From Bacteroidales bacterium (GTDB taxonomy: Bacteria > Bacteroidota > Bacteroidia > Bacteroidales > WCHB1-69): a stretch of 15,934 bases of DNA. The position numbers were made by a program, and so were the translations under genes. Under the pieces are notes generated by a model. It was not told the origin of the DNA and ran no database searches. It was given only the letters and a program-made list of their open reading frames with translations. The stretch spans positions 1-15,934 of the forward strand of contig JAEERB010000053.1 in the NCBI GenBank assembly GCA_016285615.1. Direction: 5' to 3'. This document shows, piece after piece, positions 5,813 through 14,793 of the stretch. Numbering within the stretch: the stretch's first letter is position 1; each line of letters opens with the position of its first letter.

Positions 5813-5877
5813 CAAGTTCTTTAATAGATGAAAAAGGACAACCCTTAATCCAGAAACCATTAAAACAAAACCTTAAT

Positions 5878-8800
5878 ATGAAGAAATTTTTACTCTTAAC
5901 ACTACTTTTTGTTTGTTGTACTACCCTAACCTTTGCCCAGCTGGGCGTGGGACAGCAATTACCCAACAATAATTTTGAAAGTTGGAGAAATGAGACCAGT
6001 TCTCGTGTTGCTCCTACAGGATGGAATTCCATCAATTCTGCGACAGGATCTTACGCCAGTTCGGCTGCTGCAGATTTTGTTTCACAAGCCTCTGCTTCAC
6101 CAGGAGGCACTGGTTCAAAATGTGCCCAAGTAACCTGCAAAAATGTTGAAATCAATATAGTATTTACTACAATCAAAGTTAAGGCTAACGGCAGTTTATC
6201 TACTGGCAGATTTAATGCGGGTGCCACAAGTGCTAAGGATCCCAAGAATTGCACATACACTAGTACCGCTTCAGGATTTCATCAAGATTTCACTGCTTAT
6301 CCTGATTCTCTTTATGTGTGGCTTAAATCATCTCTTTCCAACAACAGCCACCAAGCCCGTTTAAACGTTGTTGTTCATAACAACACTCAAGGAGCTCAAG
6401 TTACTGGTGGCTACGCTATCTATCAAGACCCTGCTCCTACTAGTTCCAGTAAAGGTGTGGTCAATACCACCCAAGAAGTTAATGCTGCAAAAGAAGTAGC
6501 CGCAGCCACCCAGGATTTTAATACCAACGGGCAATGGCAACTGAAAAAGATACCCTTTACGTATACATCAAATAACACTAACCCTTCTTATATTCTGGCC
6601 ACCTTTTCCACCAACAAGACTCCTGGCGAAGGAACCGTTGGCGACTACCTGCAATTCGACGATGCCGTTCTTATCTACAACACGAAGTTGGAAAACTTAT
6701 ATGTAAACAATGAAAATCTACCTGGTTTCAATTCTTACAAAACCACCTATAATATATCGTTGTGTGCGGGAGAAGATTTCCCTAAAATCACCTATTGGAA
6801 ACCTATTTCAGCTCACGCTTCTGCTACCGTCACTCACAACCCCACAACAGCAGAGCCTTATCATTCGATTAAGGTTACCCATAAAAACCAAGAGGACAAT
6901 GATGCTATATCAACCGTTTATCGTATCAACTACAACATTGCGGGCTCTACGGTTACCATCAGCGGCGACAACAGCGTTTGCACTGGCGGCACGGTAACAC
7001 TTACTGCTTCGGGGGCTGATAGCTACACATGGAGCACTGGAGATAAAAGTGCTTCGATTGAAGTAACCCCCACCACCGAAACCACTTACACCGTAACTGG
7101 CACAACAGGAGGATGCTCCGCCACGGCTACGCACACCGTTAGCGTGAAGGACAATCCTACCGTTGAAATCAGCGGCGACGAGAGCGTTTGCGCAGGCTCC
7201 TCGGTAACCCTTACCGCAACGGGCGCCAGCAGCTACTCGTGGCAACACGGCGGCAACAATGCCGAAACCACCGTACAACCCACCTCAGAAACCACTTACA
7301 CCGTAACGGGTACCACCGACGGCTGCTCGGCAACGGCATCACATACCGTTACCGTAAAAGAGAATCCTACCGTTGCCATCAGCGGCGACGCCAGCGTTTG
7401 CGCAGGCAGCACGGTTACCCTGACCGCCAGCGGAGCTGACAGCTACGAGTGGCAACATGGCGGCAACAATGCTGAAACCACCGTACAACCTACCACTGAA
7501 ACCACTTACACCGTTACTGGTACCACTAACGGTTGCTCGGCAACGGCCACGCATACCATCAGTGTAAAAACGATACCTAACGTACACATCTTTGGCGACA
7601 AGAACATCTGCACTGGCACCAGCACCCTTCTGAAAGCCTCGGGTGCCGACAGCTACGTTTGGAACACTGGTGACGAAGGTTACTCGATCGAAGTATCACC
7701 CGAAAGTCAAACAACCTACTCTGTCACAGGTACTACCGACGGTTGCTCCGCCACCGCCAGTCATACCATTAATGTAAAAGACCATCCTAACGTCCAAATT
7801 AGCGGCAATACCTCCGTTTGCAAAGGTGAAAGCATCACGCTGACAGCCACTGGCGCTGATTCTTACGAATGGGAACACGGCGGCAACGATGCTGAGATTT
7901 CTGTAACACCAGAAGTTGAAACTACCTACATTGTAACCGGCAGTCTCAACGGTTGCTCGGCCACCGCTACCCACACCGTAGCCGTTAGAACGGCTTCCAC
8001 CATCCAGATTAGCGGCGACGCCAGCGTTTGCGCAGGCGGCACTGTTACCCTCACCGCTACGGGTGCCGACAGCTACGCTTGGGAACACGGCGACAAAGGC
8101 GCCGTTGTACAAGTTACACCGACTGAAGAAACCACTTACACTGTGACCGGCTTCAGCAACCAATGCGCTGCCACCGCCACCCACACTATAATGGTGAAAG
8201 CATTACCCAATGTGACCATCAGTGGTGCTGAGAGCGTTTGCGAAGGCAAAAGCACTACCCTGACGGCTTCGGGTGCTGACAGCTATGAATGGGACAACGA
8301 TGAACAAGGTGCTTCTATTGAAGTTAGTCCTGAAGAACCCACCACCTACACCGTGACGGGTACCACCAACGGCTGCTCGGCCACAGCTACACACAACGTA
8401 TCTGTTACAGCATTGCCCACCGTTACCATCAGTGGTGAAGAGAGCGTTTGTGCCGGTGAAAGCATCGGTTTGATTGCCGAAGGCGCTACCTCCTACGAAT
8501 GGAACACTGGCGAACAAGACGCCATGATTAGCGTAACCCCCGAAACAGAAACCACTTACACCGTGATCGGCACCACCGACGGCTGCTCGGGCACTGCTAC
8601 CCACACTGTAGTCGTTAATCCGAACAAGACCTACACTTTTGAAGCCACCGCTTGTGACGAATATTATTGGGAAAATGATCGCTACGACGAAAGTGGCGAG
8701 TACATCAAGAGCTATTTCACCGACAAAGGCTGCGATAGCACCGTAACCCTGATCCTAACCATCAATAAGTCGCAACAAGTGACCTTTGACGAGACAGCTT

Positions 8801-10737
8801 GTGGCCAATTTGTTTGGGATGGCGACGTTTACACTGAAAGCCAGACCATTACCAAGAGCTACACCAATGCCAAAGGTTGCGACAGTATCGTCACCATCAA
8901 CTTGACCATCAGTGACATCATCTACAAAGAATTTACAGAAGACGCATGCGACTCATACACTTGGGACAATGAAGTCCTTACCCAGAGCGGCGACTACACC
9001 AAAGAGTACAAATCAACTCAAGGCTGCGACAGTATCGTCACACTGCACCTCACCATCAACAAGTCTGATAACGTTGACGACTATGTAACGGCATGCAACT
9101 CGTATGTTTGGGGTAATGATGAATACCTGGCAAGCGGCGATTACGAGAAGGTTTTCACCAATTCCCATAATTGCGACAGTATCGTTACCTTGCACCTCAC
9201 TATCAATCAGGCAGTGGAGACCGAGTTTGACGACGAAGCCTGCGAAATCTACACATGGAATAACGAGGAATACCGCAAGAGCGGTGATTACACCCAGACC
9301 TTCACCGCCGCCAACGGCTGCGACAGTATCGTCACACTGCACCTCACCATTAACTACCCTGACGAAAACGAAGATTATGTATCCTCTTGCGAATCGTATG
9401 TATGGGGTGATGAGGAATACCTTGCAAGCGGCGATTACGAGAAGGTTTTCACCAACGCCCATGGTTGCGACAGTATCGTCACCTTACACCTCACCATCAA
9501 CCAGAACGCTACCTTCAGCTTCGACTCCACGGCCTGCGGTCCTGTAGAATGGGAAGGCAAAACCTACGAAAAGAGTGGCGAGTATAGCGTTACGCGACAG
9601 ACGACAAGCGGTTGCGACAGCGTCGTTACGATGAACCTCACCATTTATCATCCTGTTTATAAAGATATTGAAGCAGAGGCTTGTGGATCATACCTCTGGG
9701 ATAACGACCGTTACGAACAGAGCGGTGAATATCAGAAAACCTTCCAGGCTACCAACGGCTGCGATAGCATCGTTACCTTGAATTTGACTATTTACCCCAC
9801 CACTAAAGACACCATCGCTGTTACTGCTTGCGATAAATATGTATGGGGAGAAAGCGAATACTCTGAAAGCGGCTTATTCACGCAGACATTCACCAGCAGT
9901 CACAACTGCGACAGTACCGTCACCATCGACCTGACCATCAATCATCCTGTCACCAACTCGTTCGACACCATCAGCTGCCACACGGTGACCTGGAACGGCA
10001 AACTCTATGCCGAATCGGGCTCATACGAGCAGACCCTCACTGGCTCTAACGGCTGCGACAGCATCGTAACGATGAACCTTGAGATTGTGGACTGCGGCTT
10101 CGAATGCGAAATCACGCCGCTGGTCGATATCGACAACAACGAGTACAAGACCGTCAGCGTTGGCAAAATGTGCTGGATGGCTGAGAACTTGAGAGCAGAG
10201 CACTATGCCGATGGCTCCGACATTCCCGTTTTCATGACCTATGTCAGCAAGTTGAACGCCAATGAAGAAGAGAACTTCAAACTTTACGGCTACCTGTATG
10301 ATTGGGCATCGGCCACCCACACCGAAGTGCCTAGAGAAATCGGACTGAGAGCTACCAGCGCAACCCCTGCAGTTCTGGGGGCTTGTCCTGCTGGCTGGCG
10401 TCTGCCCACCGTTGATGAATATCTCGCCTTGATCGGCATCGACTATGAAGCCAACGACCTGAGATCGACCGACTGCTGGATTGACAACGCTGGTACCGAC
10501 AAGTTAGGTACGGCCATCCGTCCTGGCGGTATCTTCAATGCTACCACCAACCAGTTTGAAGACTTGGGCGGTCGTGCTAACCTGATTGTAGCCGACAAAT
10601 CCTTCCCCGATGGCAGTCCTCTTATGACCTACATTACGCTCAGCTGCGGCTGCCCTGCCCTGCTCGTCAACACAGGCAACAAAGCCAATGCTTACAGCGT
10701 ACGTTGCGTCAAAGAGATCATTGCTCTTCCCCACTAA
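5878..10737 (+). CDS. giant modular secreted protein: PCMD-like, 8 Ig-like repeats, 10 GCDS repeats, FISUMP
   Basis: The 1619-residue protein starts with a signal peptide (MKKFLLLTLLFVCCTTLTFA, cut before Gln21) and no lipobox. Residues about 27-275 resemble the putative carbohydrate metabolism domain (PCMD), with NNNFESW near the start and GDYLQFDDAVLIYN at 255-268. Residues 358-917 hold eight Ig-like repeats of 70 residues each, with pattern TVTISGDxSVCxG, ADSYxW, TTYTVTG and GCSATATHT. Residues 917-1406 hold ten repeats of 49 residues with pattern AC, YxW, SGxY and GCDSIVTLxLTI. Each repeat of both kinds carries two cysteines, possibly a disulfide. Residues 1407-1619 match the Fibrobacter succinogenes major paralogous (FISUMP) domain: CWMAENLRAEHYADG, LYGYLYDWASA, CPAGWRLPT, YSVRCVK. 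No type IX sorting domain is recognised, so surface attachment is unexplained. A role as a stalk-like adhesin or glycan-binding protein is inferred. A strong terminator follows. Confidence 0.9.
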   Translation: MKKFLLLTLLFVCCTTLTFAQLGVGQQLPNNNFESWRNETSSRVAPTGWNSINSATGSYASSAAADFVSQASASPGGTGSKCAQVTCKNVEINIVFTTIKVKANGSLSTGRFNAGATSAKDPKNCTYTSTASGFHQDFTAYPDSLYVWLKSSLSNNSHQARLNVVVHNNTQGAQVTGGYAIYQDPAPTSSSKGVVNTTQEVNAAKEVAAATQDFNTNGQWQLKKIPFTYTSNNTNPSYILATFSTNKTPGEGTVGDYLQFDDAVLIYNTKLENLYVNNENLPGFNSYKTTYNISLCAGEDFPKITYWKPISAHASATVTHNPTTAEPYHSIKVTHKNQEDNDAISTVYRINYNIAGSTVTISGDNSVCTGGTVTLTASGADSYTWSTGDKSASIEVTPTTETTYTVTGTTGGCSATATHTVSVKDNPTVEISGDESVCAGSSVTLTATGASSYSWQHGGNNAETTVQPTSETTYTVTGTTDGCSATASHTVTVKENPTVAISGDASVCAGSTVTLTASGADSYEWQHGGNNAETTVQPTTETTYTVTGTTNGCSATATHTISVKTIPNVHIFGDKNICTGTSTLLKASGADSYVWNTGDEGYSIEVSPESQTTYSVTGTTDGCSATASHTINVKDHPNVQISGNTSVCKGESITLTATGADSYEWEHGGNDAEISVTPEVETTYIVTGSLNGCSATATHTVAVRTASTIQISGDASVCAGGTVTLTATGADSYAWEHGDKGAVVQVTPTEETTYTVTGFSNQCAATATHTIMVKALPNVTISGAESVCEGKSTTLTASGADSYEWDNDEQGASIEVSPEEPTTYTVTGTTNGCSATATHNVSVTALPTVTISGEESVCAGESIGLIAEGATSYEWNTGEQDAMISVTPETETTYTVIGTTDGCSGTATHTVVVNPNKTYTFEATACDEYYWENDRYDESGEYIKSYFTDKGCDSTVTLILTINKSQQVTFDETACGQFVWDGDVYTESQTITKSYTNAKGCDSIVTINLTISDIIYKEFTEDACDSYTWDNEVLTQSGDYTKEYKSTQGCDSIVTLHLTINKSDNVDDYVTACNSYVWGNDEYLASGDYEKVFTNSHNCDSIVTLHLTINQAVETEFDDEACEIYTWNNEEYRKSGDYTQTFTAANGCDSIVTLHLTINYPDENEDYVSSCESYVWGDEEYLASGDYEKVFTNAHGCDSIVTLHLTINQNATFSFDSTACGPVEWEGKTYEKSGEYSVTRQTTSGCDSVVTMNLTIYHPVYKDIEAEACGSYLWDNDRYEQSGEYQKTFQATNGCDSIVTLNLTIYPTTKDTIAVTACDKYVWGESEYSESGLFTQTFTSSHNCDSTVTIDLTINHPVTNSFDTISCHTVTWNGKLYAESGSYEQTLTGSNGCDSIVTMNLEIVDCGFECEITPLVDIDNNEYKTVSVGKMCWMAENLRAEHYADGSDIPVFMTYVSKLNANEEENFKLYGYLYDWASATHTEVPREIGLRATSATPAVLGACPAGWRLPTVDEYLALIGIDYEANDLRSTDCWIDNAGTDKLGTAIRPGGIFNATTNQFEDLGGRANLIVADKSFPDGSPLMTYITLSCGCPALLVNTGNKANAYSVRCVKEIIALPH
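6949..8628 (+). repeat. eight tandem 210-bp repeats encoding 70-residue Ig-like domains
   Basis: The units start at 6949, 7159, 7369, 7579, 7789, 7999, 8209 and 8419, and all are exactly 210 bases. Each encodes cysteines at unit positions 11 and 56 (unit 6 and 8 vary only in the surrounding residues). Units 2 and 3 are the most alike in DNA. A 27-base stretch in unit 3 (7381-7407) is identical to 8011-8037 in unit 6, which suggests patchwise exchange between units. Confidence 0.95.
8626..10095 (+). repeat. ten tandem 147-bp repeats encoding 49-residue GCDS units
   Basis: The ten units fill the interval exactly in steps of 147 bases. Each has a first cysteine at unit position 10 (usually AC), a Y/F-x-W core, an SGxY turn, and the hallmark GCDSIVTLxLTI. 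Units 3-4 and 5-6 form a higher-order pair: 9022-9056 equals 9316-9350, and 9130-9161 equals 9424-9455, both offset by 294 bases (two units). Confidence 0.95.
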
Positions 10738-10766
10738 AGAAAACCATTAGAAATACGTTTTATGAA

Positions 10767-10806
10767 AGTGTTTGCCCGTCGGAAACGATGGGCAAACACT
10801 TTTTTT
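10767..10806 (+). terminator. intrinsic terminator after the giant secreted-protein gene
   Basis: The stem AGTGTTTGCCC (10767-10777) pairs with GGGCAAACACT (10790-10800). It continues inward by one G-T and three further pairs to a GAAA tetraloop (10782-10785), giving about 15 base pairs, and is followed by six T at 10801-10806. It lies 29 bases after the stop codon. It separates the secreted-protein gene from the receptor operon. Confidence 0.93.
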
Positions 10807-10879
10807 ATGATATATGTTGAATTAATCTATAAAAGTATCAACAATTTACTCACAAATAATAACACATCGTTTTTTTCAC

Positions 10880-10887
10880 TATTTTTG
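10880..10887 (+). promoter_or_regulatory. Bacteroidota-type -7 box for the receptor-lipoprotein operon
   Basis: TATTTTTG, a match to TAnnTTTG, lies 45 bases before the ATG at 10933 and downstream of the terminator. A -33 element is not clear. Confidence 0.45.
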
Positions 10888-10932
10888 TCCTTTTAAATTA
10901 CGATAAATTATTAGCCACAAAAAAGTAAGCCA

Positions 10933-13464
10933 ATGAAAAAGCAACTATCTACTTTTTTGATTTTCTTTCTCTGTATAGGCTTGATTCACGCCCAAGAAGA
11001 CAAGAAAGACACCACCCGCGTGGACGATTACTCGGAAGAGATTGCATCGTTCAACAATGTTAGCGAAGGGCAGGAAGATGCCGACACCGAACTCGGCAAC
11101 TATGTGCCAGGTGTTGTACAAACGCGCCGCGATGCATTCGTCAACAACACATCCTACGCTTTCAGCATCGCCTATTTCAAAACCCGTGGTTTCGACAACC
11201 GCTTTCAAGACATCTGCCTCAACGGCCTGCCGATGAACAGTCTGGTTACCGGTCGTGCCTCCTACTCGCAGTGGGGCGGCTTGTCGCATGTGGTCAGATA
11301 TCCCGAAACCTCTATTGGCTTAACACCGCCCTCATTCAGTTTCGGCAACTTTATCGGCACGGTCAACTACAGCCTGAGAGCCTCCTCCTACAGGCAGCAA
11401 GTCAGAGCCTCGTATGCGCTGTCGAACAAGACTTACACCAACCGCATCATGATTACCGGCGCCACTGGCGTGCTGAAGAACGGCTGGTCGGTAGCCGGCA
11501 GTTTATCCACCCGTTTTGGCAATTCACTGGCTTACGTTGACGGTACTTTTTACAAAGGCCTCAGTTACTTTTTCGCCACCGAGAAGCAGTTCAACCGCGA
11601 ACACGCCCTCAACCTGACCATTTTCGGTGCGCCCACCACGCGTGGCATGCAGGGCAACTCGGTACAGGAGGTTTACGACCTGCTGGGCACCAACTACTAT
11701 AACCCCAACTGGGGCTGGTACAATGGCGAAAAGCGCAACGCACGTGTCAGAACCGTCCACGAGCCCGTCATCCTGCTGAGCCACTATTACACGCCCGAAA
11801 AAGGCAATCTGGAAATCACCACCACCCTCGCCTCCACGTTCGGACGCAACAACACCACCTCGCTCAACTGGTACGATGTGCCCGACCCGCGTCCCGACTA
11901 CTACCGCTACCTGCCGAGCTATTTTATCAACAAGGACAATCCCGACGACACTTTCCTCTACGATTACTACACCGAAGCATGGAAAAACGACGCCTCGTTG
12001 CGCCAAATCAACTGGGACTATATGTATAATGTAAACCAGACGGCAGCCGCCATGGGCAACCGTGCCCAATATATGATTGAGAACCGCGTGTACGACCACT
12101 TCCAGATGGCAGGTTCATCAAGCATCATTGCCAACCTGACCGAACATATCAAGCTGACCGCCGGTATCAATGTTCGCGGCATGAAGCAGCGCAACTACAA
12201 GACCATCGCCGACCTACTGGGTGGCAGCTACTGGCTCGATGTGGACAAATACTCAGAAGGCGACTTCCCCGATGAGCAAAATGTTCCTTACAACGACCTT
12301 GACAACATCGACAAGAAGTTGTATGAAGGCGACGTTTTCGGCTACGATTACACCTATCACATTTACTACCAACAGGCATGGGCTCTCGCCAACTTCACTT
12401 ACAACAAAGTGGACTTCTTCGCAGGTCTTGACCTCAACGCCACTGAGTTCTGGAGAGTGGGCAACATGCAGAACGGCCGCTTCCCCGACGATTCCAAAGG
12501 CAAGTCGGCAGTAAAGAGTTTCCTCAACATTGGCGGAAAAGCAGGCGTCACTTACAAGATTAACGGTCGTAACTACCTGGTGCTGAATGGACAGTACAGC
12601 ACCAAGGCCCCGAGCATCCTGAACGCCTTCCTCGCACCTCGTGTTAGAAATACCTACGTTTCCAATTTGAAAAACGAAAAGATTGGCGCAGCTGAATTCT
12701 CATATGTAATGCACTATCCTATCTTCAAAATGAGAATTACCGGCTACTACGCCTATTTCAAGGATATAACCAAGCTCATCAGCTTCTACCACGACGATTA
12801 CGCTTCTATGGTCAACTACTCGATGAGCGGCATCGACCAGCGCAACATCGGCGTTGAATTCGGCGCTGAAGTGGCTTTAGGTTCGATGTTCACATTGTAT
12901 GTGGCTGGCAACTGGGGCGACTACCGCTATGCTAACCGTCCCGAAGTGGCCATCAACGCTGAGAACGGCTACGACATCCTTGACAACAACAACAGCGATG
13001 TTACCCAAACCGTTTACTGGAAGAACTTCCATGTGGCTGGCACACCTCAATTGGCCATCACTGGCGGTTTGAAATTCAACTATAACTACTGGTGGGTTAC
13101 CATCAACGGCAACTGGTTCGACAAAATCTATTGCGACATCAACCCCGAAAGACGCACCTCAGCCGCACGCGGCTCGCTGGACGAGAATTCGGAGCTCTAC
13201 CATCAGATTGCTGACCAGAAGCGCTACAAAGGCCAATTCACCCTCGACCTGTCGGTTAGCAAGTCGTGGCGTGTGGGTGGCCGTTACAGCATCGGCTTCA
13301 ATGTCAGTATCAACAACATGCTCAACAACAAGAAGCTGATAACCACCGCTTGGGAGCAGTACCGTTTCGACTACAGCACCTTCAACGTGGACAAATACCA
13401 ACCCAAGGTTTATTATGCCTTTGGCACTTCGTTCTTCGCAGGTATCAATTTCACCTTCAACTAA
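10933..13464 (+). CDS. TonB-dependent receptor-like outer-membrane protein
   Basis: The 843-residue protein has a signal peptide (MKKQLSTFLIFFLCIGLIHA, cut before Gln21). A plug-like region at about residues 55-160 contains FKTRGFDNRFQDICLNGLPM, WGGLSHVVRYPETSIG and FGNFIGTVNYS. The rest is rich in alternating aromatic strands typical of a 22-strand beta-barrel and ends FFAGINFTFN, a usual outer-membrane C-terminus with aromatic residues. It lacks the N-terminal carboxypeptidase-regulatory-like domain common in Bacteroidota SusC-type receptors, and no certain TonB box is seen; the acidic stretch DTTRVDDYSEEI after the signal peptide is the only candidate. Two surface-lipoprotein genes follow at 39 and 12 bases, so they probably form one operon. 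By analogy to SusC/SusD it may import a ligand captured by the lipoproteins; the ligand is unknown. Confidence 0.85.
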   Translation: MKKQLSTFLIFFLCIGLIHAQEDKKDTTRVDDYSEEIASFNNVSEGQEDADTELGNYVPGVVQTRRDAFVNNTSYAFSIAYFKTRGFDNRFQDICLNGLPMNSLVTGRASYSQWGGLSHVVRYPETSIGLTPPSFSFGNFIGTVNYSLRASSYRQQVRASYALSNKTYTNRIMITGATGVLKNGWSVAGSLSTRFGNSLAYVDGTFYKGLSYFFATEKQFNREHALNLTIFGAPTTRGMQGNSVQEVYDLLGTNYYNPNWGWYNGEKRNARVRTVHEPVILLSHYYTPEKGNLEITTTLASTFGRNNTTSLNWYDVPDPRPDYYRYLPSYFINKDNPDDTFLYDYYTEAWKNDASLRQINWDYMYNVNQTAAAMGNRAQYMIENRVYDHFQMAGSSSIIANLTEHIKLTAGINVRGMKQRNYKTIADLLGGSYWLDVDKYSEGDFPDEQNVPYNDLDNIDKKLYEGDVFGYDYTYHIYYQQAWALANFTYNKVDFFAGLDLNATEFWRVGNMQNGRFPDDSKGKSAVKSFLNIGGKAGVTYKINGRNYLVLNGQYSTKAPSILNAFLAPRVRNTYVSNLKNEKIGAAEFSYVMHYPIFKMRITGYYAYFKDITKLISFYHDDYASMVNYSMSGIDQRNIGVEFGAEVALGSMFTLYVAGNWGDYRYANRPEVAINAENGYDILDNNNSDVTQTVYWKNFHVAGTPQLAITGGLKFNYNYWWVTINGNWFDKIYCDINPERRTSAARGSLDENSELYHQIADQKRYKGQFTLDLSVSKSWRVGGRYSIGFNVSINNMLNNKKLITTAWEQYRFDYSTFNVDKYQPKVYYAFGTSFFAGINFTFN

Positions 13465-13503
13465 CAGCAAAGAATCATCAAGGCAAAAAAAACGAATCAT
13501 CTA

Positions 13504-14781
13504 ATGAAAACAATTCGAGATATGAAAAAAATATTATGGATGGGGTTAATCGGCATTATGCTCACCGCCTGCCACTGGGAACAGGACGTGGCCCCCATGC
13601 TTTCTTTCCAGTTAAGAGAGGGTGAAAAGCTCATCACCATCGCCGAAATGTTAGAGTACCACGAGTTGGGCGACCTCGACAGTTATGACTCGCTGCCCAA
13701 GGGCACCGTCATTACTGGCATTGTCACTTCCGATGACACGGAAGGCAACTTCTACAAAATATTGAACATCCAGGATGAGACTGCTGGTATCCAGATAAAG
13801 ATTGCCAACAGCAGCCTACACACCAAATATCCTATTGGCCAACGTATCTTTGTAAGATGCGACGGTTTGGTGCTGGGCGACTACCGCCGTCTGCCGCAAT
13901 TAGGCTGGTGGGTGAATGGAGGCATGACCGCCATTGCCGCCTCTTCAGAGAACCAGTATTTCTTCCGCGACGGCGCTGTCGGCGCAGAGCCCGAGCCGAT
14001 TGTCCTCTCCTCTATTCCCAACAATATCAGCGAAGTGGTGCCCTATTGCAATATGCTGGTAAAAATAGAGAACTGCTATTTTGAGATGGGCGGCAAGAAT
14101 GCTTTCGCCGACCCCAACGCCTCCGCCAGTCGCACCCTGAAACTCAACGGCGGCGGCAGTGTGATTGTCCGCACCAGCAACTACGCCTCGTTTGCCACCA
14201 ACATCCTTCCGGAAGGCAATGGAGACGTTTACGGAGTTTTAACACGCTACAATTCTGATTTACAACTCGTTATTCGTTCCTTGAACGATTTGAAGAATTT
14301 CAGCAAGATGGAAGAAGTCTTCAAGACCGACATGACCAACAATCCTTTCAACAGCGGTTGGAAAGCCATCAACTCGGGTGCCGAATGGAAATATCTGTCC
14401 AACTCCATGTTCCAGGGCTTCATCATCAACGGAAGCACTGCCGAAAACGACAGTTGGCTCATATCGCCAGCCATTGCCCTCAGCAAATGCAGCAACGGAG
14501 AAGTGTCGCTCGGCATTGAGCACCGCATACCCAACAATATGGGCAACAAGGAGAACATGAAGATTTACTATAGCAACAATGCCAACGTTGACGAAATCAA
14601 TGAAAGCGATTGGACAGAGCTGACTCTCAACACCTATCCGGGCGAATTTGAAATCTCCAACTTCTCCTTGTCCAACATGGAGCTGACCGATAACTTCAGA
14701 CTTGCCTTCAGGTATAAGGACAGCAACACCTCAGCATGGTACATCAAGAATATCGCCATTAAAGCACGTGTTTCACAATAA
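13504..14781 (+). CDS. DUF5689-type surface lipoprotein with choice-of-anchor-J-like C-terminal domain
   Basis: The 425-residue protein has a lipoprotein signal ending LTAC (lipidated Cys23). An in-frame ATG at 13525 would give a shorter signal and is equally possible. Residues about 43-268 match the DUF5689 family, an OB-fold-like region: ITIAEMLEYHEL, GTVITGIVTSDDTEGNFYK, IQDETAGIQIKI, YPIGQRIFVRCDGLVLGDY and VIVRTSNYASF. Residues about 270-425 resemble a jelly-roll choice-of-anchor-J domain: NDSWLISPAIALS, NMKIYYSNN, and DNFRLAFRYKDSNTSAWYIK. It follows the receptor gene by 39 bases and is followed by a paralogue. It is probably exposed on the cell surface as receptor partner. Ligand unknown; an OB-fold can bind oligosaccharide or nucleic acid, so function is not assigned. 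Confidence 0.88.
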   Translation: MKTIRDMKKILWMGLIGIMLTACHWEQDVAPMLSFQLREGEKLITIAEMLEYHELGDLDSYDSLPKGTVITGIVTSDDTEGNFYKILNIQDETAGIQIKIANSSLHTKYPIGQRIFVRCDGLVLGDYRRLPQLGWWVNGGMTAIAASSENQYFFRDGAVGAEPEPIVLSSIPNNISEVVPYCNMLVKIENCYFEMGGKNAFADPNASASRTLKLNGGGSVIVRTSNYASFATNILPEGNGDVYGVLTRYNSDLQLVIRSLNDLKNFSKMEEVFKTDMTNNPFNSGWKAINSGAEWKYLSNSMFQGFIINGSTAENDSWLISPAIALSKCSNGEVSLGIEHRIPNNMGNKENMKIYYSNNANVDEINESDWTELTLNTYPGEFEISNFSLSNMELTDNFRLAFRYKDSNTSAWYIKNIAIKARVSQ

Positions 14782-14793
14782 AAAGAAGATACA

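Larger units (their letters stand above)
5426..5877. other. 452-base divergent intergenic region
   Basis: No gene is seen. From the left it holds the flavodiiron promoter-like box (5455-5462), a long block of 7/8-bp repeats (about 5491-5650), a 14-bp direct repeat with 22-bp spacing (5663-5676 and 5685-5698), a very A/T-rich stretch, and a promoter-like box (5805-5812) for the large secreted protein. If transcription starts about seven bases after that box, the leader of the large gene would be near 59 bases. Confidence 0.8.

Noticed and set aside
5820..5877. Riboswitch or structured leader upstream of the giant gene
   Set aside because: The leader is short and A-rich with no stable stem that I could find.
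6910..8604. Several glycine/valine-rich open frames on the minus strand opposite the Ig-like repeats
   Set aside because: They recur with the 210-bp period of the sense repeats and encode low-complexity text, so they are antisense shadows.
9013..9462. 149-codon minus-strand frame with repeated VIAA/VNGEVQ words
   Set aside because: It mirrors the 147-bp repeats of the sense gene; a by-product of repeat codon use.
11524..12099. 191-codon minus-strand frame inside the receptor gene
   Set aside because: The plus-strand reading has a signal peptide, plug motifs and a barrel C-terminus; the minus frame has none.
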